Of a DNA stretch of 13,455 nt, positions 8,270 through 13,455 are shown in pieces. The position numbers and the translations under genes are program-made. Within the stretch, counting starts at the first letter, position 1. Each line of letters starts with the position of its first letter. The notes under the pieces were generated by a model. The model worked only from the letters and a program-made list of their open reading frames with translations. It searched no databases and was not told the DNA's origin. The stretch is from Bacteroidales bacterium (lineage in GTDB: Bacteria; Bacteroidota; Bacteroidia; Bacteroidales; GCA-2748055): assembly GCA_029934875.1 (NCBI GenBank), contig JAOZLK010000050.1, forward strand, positions 1-13,455, read 5' to 3'.

Positions 8270-8277
8270 CAAAGGTA
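8270..8277 (-). promoter_or_regulatory. -7 element of the promoter for the small lipocalin-like gene
   Basis: On the minus strand TACCTTTG (8277-8270) matches the Bacteroidota -7 consensus TAnnTTTG at all fixed positions. It lies about 30 bases upstream of the ATG at 8239, so the leader would be about 25 bases. No clear TTG is found at the -33 position, which lowers confidence. Confidence 0.45.
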
Positions 8278-8360
8278 AGCTGAAAAGCTTACTTTAGAAT
8301 TGTTTTTCAACCTCAAAAGCCGGCATTAAAGAAGTAGCGTAAATGATTTTGGGTGGACAG

Positions 8361-10763
8361 ATGAAATATTTAGTGCTGCTTCTGGCATATTTACTAAGCG
8401 CCCAACTGGGTGCTCAAACTGTCTTTGAAGAAGATTTCGAGATGCTCGGCACCGGCCTGGATCTTACCACAGAAGGCTATCTCCTGTCGCAGGATGGCTC
8501 TTATGCAGGAACAGTTATGGCACTAGTGGCAGAAAGTAACAATAATAAATTCGCCAGGATGGTGGCAGATCCAAATGGGGCAGCAAAAATGCAGATTCTG
8601 CTTACCATTGATGTCGATGCGGGAAAAACCTATAGCTACGAACTTGAAAGCAAAGGCCCTTTTAAAAGGCAGCTCAGGATTTATTCTGAAGAAGATGTCT
8701 TACTGGGCGCATCGGGCGATTACAAACCCTCAACTGACCCGGAGATCAGTGAGTGGAAAAAAATGGAATTAAGCTTCATACCCGACCCCGGAGTCAGCAG
8801 GCTTAAAATTGCTTTATATCATTACTGGTCGGGCACCATTGATCTTGACAATTTTAAGGTGTCTGAAATCATTAGACAAAAGGCATTTTACCTGAGCAGC
8901 AGCGCAGGAAATGATGACAATGCGGGTACAGAAAATGCTCCCTGGAAAAGCCTGGCGAAAATAAGCGCTACCACCCTGTTGCCGGGAGATAGCGTTTTGT
9001 TTAAACGGGGTGAGCGCTTTACGGGCCATTATGTGGTAAATGGCTCGGGGAATGAAGCCCTGCCTGTATTAATCACAGCTTATGGAGAAGGTGAGAAGCC
9101 AATAATCAGTGGGCAGGTTGGTGCAGCTGGTGGTGGCGATTTTCAGGAAGCCATCCTGCTTGAGAACAATGACATGCTTATATTTGATGGCCTCGATGTG
9201 CAAAACGAGCGCCTTGTAACACGCATGGATGTGGCCGATACAGATGCTTATGGCCTGTATGTACGAAACAGTGGGGCAGAGGTCATGCAAAACCTGGTAT
9301 TTCGCAATATGGATTTTAAGAATGTATTCGCGGTACAGCCCGTACTCGATCCCGATGATTTTAATTCCATCCAGGTTTCCGGGCTAAGCTTTTCTTCTGC
9401 AAAAAACACAGAAGCCGGAAAAGAGAAACACATCAGGGATATCCTGGTTGAAGAATGCTATTTTGCGAAACTACAGCGCTTTGGCATCAAGTTCAGCCAC
9501 AGTGGAGGCATGGCCGGTGTTGGAAATGACTCCATGAACCGGAATATGAATATTACATGCCGGAATAACGAGTTTTATTATAACGGGGGAACTTCCATCC
9601 TGCCAGCCGCTACCTACAATTGTCTTATCGAGAACAATATATTCGACCATCCCGGGGCATCTACCGATCCCCGTATGCCTGGGAGGGGCAGCTCGGTTTG
9701 GAATATTAACAGCATCAATACCGTAATACAATATAACATGTGCCTGAGCACCCGCGGCTACCTCGATTCGCACGGCATTCACATCGATAACCGGAATGTA
9801 AACACCTTTGTACAATACAATTACATGGAAGACTGCGAAGGAGGTTTTGTTGAAATATTAAAGGGAAATAAAAACGCTGTTTACCGATTCAATGTAAGTG
9901 TGAACGATGGCTGGCGAGTGAACGAAAAATGGGCAGACAGCAATCATACCATTTGGGTCAATTCGGATCGCTGGGGTGAACCTGAAGATTTTGCGCCAGG
10001 TGATAGCATCTATATATATAACAACACCGTAGTTATGGACAGTGCTTATACCACTTCCATTAACATGGATGGTAAAAACATGTTTGTGTACAACAACATT
10101 TTTTCATCCACCGATGGTGCCGGAATGGGTATTCAGAATATGGTGATCAGATCCAATGAAACACCATTCTTCATGAGTAATAATCTTTTTGACGGCAATG
10201 TTCACCCCGGTTTTATGGCTTACGATGCAAAGTCGCAGCTTGGCTCGCCCATGTTTACCGGAACAGGGGAATATCAATATGCCTATGAGCTCCAGGAAGG
10301 AAGTCCGGCCATTGACATGGGCACCAGTGTTCAGGGGCCTGGATTGGAAGGCGCCGGGTTCGGGATTTTTAAGATGCTGCCCGCCTACCCCAATGTTGAT
10401 TTTTATGGAAATCCCATAGACCTTTCATCGGGCAGTCCGAATATAGGAGCCTGCAATGTAAAATATGCAGAAGACACCACAGATATTACCAATATCAGGC
10501 CTGAAGAAAAAAGTACCTGGCTGGTGTACCCCCTGCTTGCCGAATCAAGAATCCATATCATTAACAATGGCTATTTCACTGGCTCACTTGAAATTTCGCT
10601 GATCAATCTAAAGGGGCAGGTCGTTCAAAGGGAAATGAAAAACCTTGGTCCCGATGAAACAGAGTTTGATTTGCACATGGAAGAAAAGCTGGAGAATGGT
10701 ATATATATCTTAAATGTTCAAAGCGGTGGTGAATCCCACAGCCGGAGAATCGTGATATTCTAA
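8361..10763 (+). CDS. Secreted right-handed beta-helix protein with T9SS sorting domain, possible polysaccharide lyase
   Basis: Two in-frame ATGs exist (8343 and 8361). The second gives a clean signal peptide MKYLVLLLAYLLSAQLGAQ and has a GGGTGG stretch just upstream, so it is preferred (800 residues). After the signal, residues about 20-165 form a jelly-roll-like region (FEEDFE at the start; SRLKIALYHYWSGTIDLDNF near its end) like carbohydrate-binding modules. Residues 175-690 form a parallel beta-helix. It opens with YLSSSAGNDDNAGTENAPW, the usual entry to pectate-lyase-fold proteins, and has many N-rich turns (CRNNEFYYNGG, IENNIFDH, IYNNTVVM, VYNNIFSS, MSNNLFDG). About 717-800 is a T9SS type A sorting domain ending in LENGIYILNVQSGGES and an arginine-rich tail. 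It should cross the outer membrane and be released or anchored outside. Lyase or hydrolase activity is inference from the fold; no catalytic residues can be assigned. DUF1684 follows after 5 bases. Confidence 0.9.
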   Translation: MKYLVLLLAYLLSAQLGAQTVFEEDFEMLGTGLDLTTEGYLLSQDGSYAGTVMALVAESNNNKFARMVADPNGAAKMQILLTIDVDAGKTYSYELESKGPFKRQLRIYSEEDVLLGASGDYKPSTDPEISEWKKMELSFIPDPGVSRLKIALYHYWSGTIDLDNFKVSEIIRQKAFYLSSSAGNDDNAGTENAPWKSLAKISATTLLPGDSVLFKRGERFTGHYVVNGSGNEALPVLITAYGEGEKPIISGQVGAAGGGDFQEAILLENNDMLIFDGLDVQNERLVTRMDVADTDAYGLYVRNSGAEVMQNLVFRNMDFKNVFAVQPVLDPDDFNSIQVSGLSFSSAKNTEAGKEKHIRDILVEECYFAKLQRFGIKFSHSGGMAGVGNDSMNRNMNITCRNNEFYYNGGTSILPAATYNCLIENNIFDHPGASTDPRMPGRGSSVWNINSINTVIQYNMCLSTRGYLDSHGIHIDNRNVNTFVQYNYMEDCEGGFVEILKGNKNAVYRFNVSVNDGWRVNEKWADSNHTIWVNSDRWGEPEDFAPGDSIYIYNNTVVMDSAYTTSINMDGKNMFVYNNIFSSTDGAGMGIQNMVIRSNETPFFMSNNLFDGNVHPGFMAYDAKSQLGSPMFTGTGEYQYAYELQEGSPAIDMGTSVQGPGLEGAGFGIFKMLPAYPNVDFYGNPIDLSSGSPNIGACNVKYAEDTTDITNIRPEEKSTWLVYPLLAESRIHIINNGYFTGSLEISLINLKGQVVQREMKNLGPDETEFDLHMEEKLENGIYILNVQSGGESHSRRIVIF

Positions 10764-10768
10764 AAAGT

Positions 10769-11674
10769 ATGAAAAGCATTAGATACTTACTGATCCTGTT
10801 TACCTCTCTCCTTGTTCTTCCGGAATGTGATCACTCCTCAAAACTGGTGGAAGATCCGGCAGCCTATATCGCATCTGTCGAACAATGGCAGCAGGACCGG
10901 CTTGAGGGCCTGAAAGGCAAAAACGGTTGGTTGAACCTGGCAGGTATCTACTGGCTGAAGGATGGGCTTCAGACCTTCGGATCCGATGCTTCAAACGACA
11001 TTGTTTTTCCTGCCAAGGCACCGGCATTTATAGGCTCTATTTCATTGAAGGATGGAGTGGTCCATCTTTCAGTCAACGAGGATGTTGAACTGTTCTACGA
11101 AGATGAAGTTATAAAGGAACTTGAACTCACATATGATAGCCAGGGCATGCCTTCCTACATTACACATGGCGACTTTGCCTGGTACATCATGAAGCGGCAT
11201 CACAGCCTTGCCATACGACTCAGGGATTATAAAAATCCGGCCATAGAGGCCCTGGATCATATCCCTTCATATCCCATTGACCCGGATTACCTGGTGGAAG
11301 CAAAGCTTAAGGCTTTTGAACAGGAAAAAACTATTACGGTAGCCACGCCCTTCCAGGATTATACCCAGGACTACCAATGTCCGGGAGAACTTCACTTCAG
11401 GCTCAAGGGAAAAAAAATGACCTTGCTTCCCTTTAGCTCCGGCAACGATTATTTCATTATCATCTATGACGAAACTTCAGGTGTAGAAAGCTATGGAGGA
11501 GGAAGGTTCATGTATGCATCGGCAGACTCCAGCGGGAGGATCCTCCTTGATTTCAACAAGGCTTACAATCCCCCCTGCGCCGTCACAGAATTCGCCGCCT
11601 GCCCGATGCCGCCGCCCGAGAATCACCTGCCTATGAAAATCGAAGCCGGGGAGAAGGTTCTGGCCTCTCATTAG
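10769..11674 (+). CDS. DUF1684 domain-containing protein
   Basis: This 301-residue protein matches DUF1684 along its length. Residues 38-66 carry EQWQQDRLEGLKGKNGWLN and then GIYWLKDG. ASNDIVFP lies at 74-81 and SLAIRLRDYKNP at 146-157. The C-terminal signature is DETSGVESYGGGRFMY, followed by LLDFNKAYNPPCAVTEFAAC (259-278) and the proline run before NHLPMKIEAGEK. The two cysteines C270 and C278 are family features. The N-terminus has a hydrophobic signal (about 4-17). The cysteine at 20 follows LPE, a poor lipobox, so a cleaved or anchored signal is as likely as lipidation. The biochemical role of DUF1684 is not established. It starts 5 bases after the beta-helix gene stop, so the two are very likely cotranscribed, and it may assist or act after the secreted beta-helix protein. 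Confidence 0.93.
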   Translation: MKSIRYLLILFTSLLVLPECDHSSKLVEDPAAYIASVEQWQQDRLEGLKGKNGWLNLAGIYWLKDGLQTFGSDASNDIVFPAKAPAFIGSISLKDGVVHLSVNEDVELFYEDEVIKELELTYDSQGMPSYITHGDFAWYIMKRHHSLAIRLRDYKNPAIEALDHIPSYPIDPDYLVEAKLKAFEQEKTITVATPFQDYTQDYQCPGELHFRLKGKKMTLLPFSSGNDYFIIIYDETSGVESYGGGRFMYASADSSGRILLDFNKAYNPPCAVTEFAACPMPPPENHLPMKIEAGEKVLASH

Positions 11675-11770
11675 ATAGGTCCGGATATCCATCTTCCTTG
11701 GTAACCAGGATCACAAAGAATCTCTGTAATTATCTAATTAACATATTTTTAACAAGGCGGGTATCCCTAT

Positions 11771-11786
11771 TGTGATGTAGGTTACA
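11771..11786. promoter_or_regulatory. CRP/FNR-type operator upstream of the cupredoxin gene
   Basis: TGTGATGTAGGTTACA is one base off the CRP half-site pair TGTGA-N6-TCACA. It also contains the perfect 5-base arms ATGTA and TACAT around GGT. Its centre (11778.5) lies close to 41.5 bases upstream of the start predicted from the promoter elements, the normal place for a CRP/FNR-family activator that contacts RNA polymerase. The regulator is not in the window. Confidence 0.45.
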
Positions 11787-11816
11787 TTGCCCTTGTCTCT
11801 TTAGAGGCTAATTTTA
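11787..11816 (+). promoter_or_regulatory. Promoter of the cupredoxin gene, Bacteroidota type
   Basis: TTG (11787-11789) is followed by exactly 19 bases and then TAATTTTA (11809-11816), one base off the -7 consensus TAnnTTTG. Transcription would begin at about 11820, leaving a leader of about 100 bases before the ATG at 11919. A CRP-like palindrome abuts the -33 element. Confidence 0.55.
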
Positions 11817-11918
11817 CCTCACCCTTTTATTACCTCCTCCAATTCACTTTCCAAAAAAAAGTCAGTTTACCGACGATCAATTGAAGAATGACAGGTTTTG
11901 ATATGCAAAAACAAAATA

Positions 11919-13286
11919 ATGATGAGAAATTCTACCAAACGAAGACTGATCCTGGCTACCTGGATCCTGGGTCTGCTTACAGCAGGTAATTATACTGCTA
12001 TCGGACAGACATCCCACATCGTGGATGTAACAAACAATATATTTACTCCTAAAGAAATCACCATCTCCCAGGGGGATACTGTGATCTGGACCAACTCTGA
12101 AGGCAATCACAATGTGAATGGAACGCAGTCCACTTATCCCTCAAATCCCGAATCATTTGGAAACGAGGTGGGTTCTGGCTGGGTATTCAGTCAGGTGTTT
12201 ACCCTTCCCGGGGTGTACGATTACCAGTGTGACCCACATGTGCAATCTCAAATGTTCGGTAAAGTGACGGTGATGGAACCTCTTCCTGATATTCTACTTG
12301 CAGAGGATGCTGAACTGGGCATGATACTGACAGATAAAATGGGTTTCACCCTCTACTATTTCACAAAGGATGCCCTACCCGACACCTCTCTTTGTACAGG
12401 GGGATGCGTTGATAACTGGCCCCTTTTCTATGTTGAAAATCCCGAACTGGGAGATGGACTTGACATGGGGGACTTCGGTGTCATTGAGCACCCGGAGGGA
12501 GGAATGCAAAGCACTTACAAAGGCTGGCCCCTCTATTACTGGGTGAACGATCTGAATCCGGGAGAGACAAAAGGCGAAGCTGTGGGAGATGTCTGGTTCG
12601 TTGCAAAACCGGACTATAGCATCATGCTGATGGATGGGCTGCTCATCGGCAAGGATGGTGTGACATACAACAGCTCTTACGAACCAGGAGAAGAGATGAT
12701 GCAGTATTTTGTGGATGAATATGGAAGAAGCCTCTACATTTTTGCAAACGACAGCTATAACACAAATAATTTCACCGCTGATGATTTTGGCAACAACGGG
12801 GTATGGCCCGTTTACGAGGAAGAACTGCTGCATGTCGCCTCTACGCTGGATAAATCAATGTTCGGAAGCATCGATGTATTCGGCCATCAGCAACTGACCT
12901 TCAAGGGCTGGCCCCTTTACTACTTCGGCCAGGATAGCGAGAGGGGTCACACTACAGGAGTTTCAGTTCCTTCTCCCGGCATCTGGCCTGTGGCCGTGAA
13001 AGGACTGGAAGATGCACCGTTGCTTAGTTCGGTGGATGAATCCGCTTCCGGAACGCAGCTGGGGCTATACCCAAATCCGGCGACTGATAAAATACAGGTC
13101 ACCTCGGACCAATCCATAGAATCTGTATCAGTCATAAACATACTGGGGGCCAATATCCGAACCATCGGAAAGCTTGGGGTAAATAATACGGTCATTTCAC
13201 TGGACGGAATCGAGCCCGGCATCTATTTCCTTGAAGTACAAACAAGTGACAAGCAGAAGCTGGTCAGAAGGTTTGTGAAAAGGTAA
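11919..13286 (+). CDS. T9SS-exported cupredoxin fused to two COG4315 secreted repeats
   Basis: The frame opens at a TTG (11898), but the ATG pair at 11919/11922 gives the signal peptide MMRNSTKRRLILATWILGLL, so the start is there (455 residues). Residues 31-119 are a plastocyanin-like domain with the complete type 1 copper ligand set: H64 (GNHNV), C104, H107 and M112 (YQCDPHVQSQMFGKVTV). It should bind one copper and carry electrons or copper. Residues about 128-230 and 255-362 are two copies of the secreted repeat of COG4315/PF03640. Together they hold four Yx(FWY)xxD motifs (Y146-D151, Y206-D211, Y273-D278, Y334-D339) and two KGWPLYY motifs exactly 128 residues apart. Copy 1 has the CTGGC cysteines (C159, C163); copy 2 has lost them. 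Residues 384-455 are a T9SS type A tail (YPNPATDKIQV...GIYFLEV...). The protein should be surface-exposed or secreted. Its role is unknown; respiratory or copper handling is an inference. Confidence 0.93.
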   Translation: MMRNSTKRRLILATWILGLLTAGNYTAIGQTSHIVDVTNNIFTPKEITISQGDTVIWTNSEGNHNVNGTQSTYPSNPESFGNEVGSGWVFSQVFTLPGVYDYQCDPHVQSQMFGKVTVMEPLPDILLAEDAELGMILTDKMGFTLYYFTKDALPDTSLCTGGCVDNWPLFYVENPELGDGLDMGDFGVIEHPEGGMQSTYKGWPLYYWVNDLNPGETKGEAVGDVWFVAKPDYSIMLMDGLLIGKDGVTYNSSYEPGEEMMQYFVDEYGRSLYIFANDSYNTNNFTADDFGNNGVWPVYEEELLHVASTLDKSMFGSIDVFGHQQLTFKGWPLYYFGQDSERGHTTGVSVPSPGIWPVAVKGLEDAPLLSSVDESASGTQLGLYPNPATDKIQVTSDQSIESVSVINILGANIRTIGKLGVNNTVISLDGIEPGIYFLEVQTSDKQKLVRRFVKR

Positions 13287-13309
13287 GCAGCAGTTATACT
13301 TGCATTTGG

Positions 13310-13344
13310 AAGGGGCTGTCTTCAAAAGGGGCAGCCCCTTTTTT
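13310..13344 (+). terminator. Strong intrinsic terminator after the cupredoxin gene, possibly bidirectional
   Basis: AAGGGGCTG (13310-13318) pairs with CAGCCCCTT (13332-13340) and runs into a six-T tract (13339-13344), 24 bases after the stop codon. A competing hairpin, AAAAGGGG (13324-13331) with CCCCTTTT (13335-13342) around a CAG loop, shares the same 3' arm. Its A-run also gives a T-run on the minus strand, so it could stop transcription from the right as well. Confidence 0.8.
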
Positions 13345-13367
13345 CAAAGGGTGTCTCGTCTCTTTCC

Positions 13368-13398
13368 CAAGCTTGCGAGCTCAACGGAGCTAAGCTTG
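13368..13398. repeat. Long imperfect hairpin near the right edge
   Basis: CAAGCTT (13368-13374) pairs with AAGCTTG (13392-13398). Inside it AGCTC (13378-13382) pairs with GAGCT (13387-13391) around the loop AACG, leaving only GCG bulged. The 12 base pairs make a very stable stem. A second hairpin, CGTTTT-TGTG-AAAACG, lies at 13433-13448. Neither has a T-tract typical of a terminator. They may belong to an intergenic repeat or the 3' end of a gene beyond the edge. Confidence 0.5.
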
Positions 13399-13455
13399 AT
13401 TTAGTTTTTCGAGGCGAACATACTCGGATGTCCGTTTTTGTGAAAACGAGGAGTC
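13390..13455 (-). CDS. Possible 3' end of a minus-strand gene cut by the right edge (uncertain)
   Basis: On the minus strand the edge frame gives 21 residues ending FSQKRTSEYVRLEKLNQA and a TAG at 13392-13390, just before the bidirectional terminator. This is what a convergent gene end would look like. However, both other minus-strand frames are also open for 17 or more codons, and the stop lies inside a hairpin, so it may be structured non-coding DNA instead. Confidence 0.2.
   Translation of the reverse strand, partial: DSSFSQKRTSEYVRLEKLNQA

Noticed and set aside
8343..8360. ATG at 8343 as start of the beta-helix gene
   Set aside because: It adds MILGGQ ahead of a normal signal peptide and has no better binding site; the ATG at 8361 follows a G-rich stretch. 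Not excluded.
11675..11760. GGATATCC and CCTTGGTAACCAGG palindromes as a terminator after the DUF1684 gene
   Set aside because: The loops are too short to form hairpins and no T-run follows.
12375..12833. Minus-strand open frame of 152 codons
   Set aside because: It lies fully inside the cupredoxin/COG4315 gene, whose motifs are unmistakable, and its translation has no recognisable domain or signal.

Overview
The window looks like chromosomal DNA of a free-living member of the Bacteroidota, probably a marine or sediment polysaccharide degrader of the Marinilabiliales type (family-level placement is inference). The grounds are two proteins with type IX secretion (T9SS) C-terminal sorting domains, a lipoprotein sulfatase, a DUF5916-type protein, a Tat-exported Gfo/Idh/MocA oxidoreductase, and promoter elements of the Bacteroidota form (TTG-N19-TAnnTTTG). 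There are no rRNA, tRNA, CRISPR, transposase or integrase signals.

Layout. Bases 1-420 (minus) are the first 140 residues of a secreted CBM9-like/DUF5916 protein cut by the left edge. Divergent from it, 576-2841 (plus) is a two-gene unit: a formylglycine sulfatase lipoprotein and a small outer-membrane beta-barrel protein. A minus-strand block follows: an MscS-type mechanosensitive channel (2875-3918) and a 767-residue lipoprotein with a ZU5-like N-terminus and a region resembling a metallopeptidase that has lost its zinc ligands (4058-6361). Then come a Tat-signal Gfo/Idh/MocA oxidoreductase (6525-7805, plus) and a convergent small protein of unknown function (7817-8239, minus). A second plus-strand pair holds a secreted right-handed beta-helix protein with a T9SS tail (8361-10763) and a DUF1684 protein (10769-11674). 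Last is a T9SS-exported cupredoxin fused to two COG4315 secreted repeats (11919-13286), closed by a strong intrinsic terminator. The final 110 bases hold strong hairpins and no certain gene.

How the genes may work together. Sulfatase, beta-helix protein, DUF5916/CBM9-like protein and oxidoreductase are the set expected around breakdown of sulfated or uronate-rich polysaccharide, but there is no SusC/SusD pair, so this is not a complete polysaccharide utilization locus. Most products have export signals to the periplasm, outer membrane or outside. The cupredoxin gene has its own promoter, with a CRP/FNR-type palindrome centred near -41.5, which suggests separate control by a respiratory or metabolic signal.

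Several start codons matter. Four genes have an upstream TTG that extends the reading frame (at 3999, 6418, 8272 and 11898). For these I chose internal ATG or GTG starts from signal peptides and promoter positions. The best candidates for new biology are the cupredoxin/COG4315/T9SS fusion with its promoter, and the ZU5 pseudo-peptidase-like lipoprotein.
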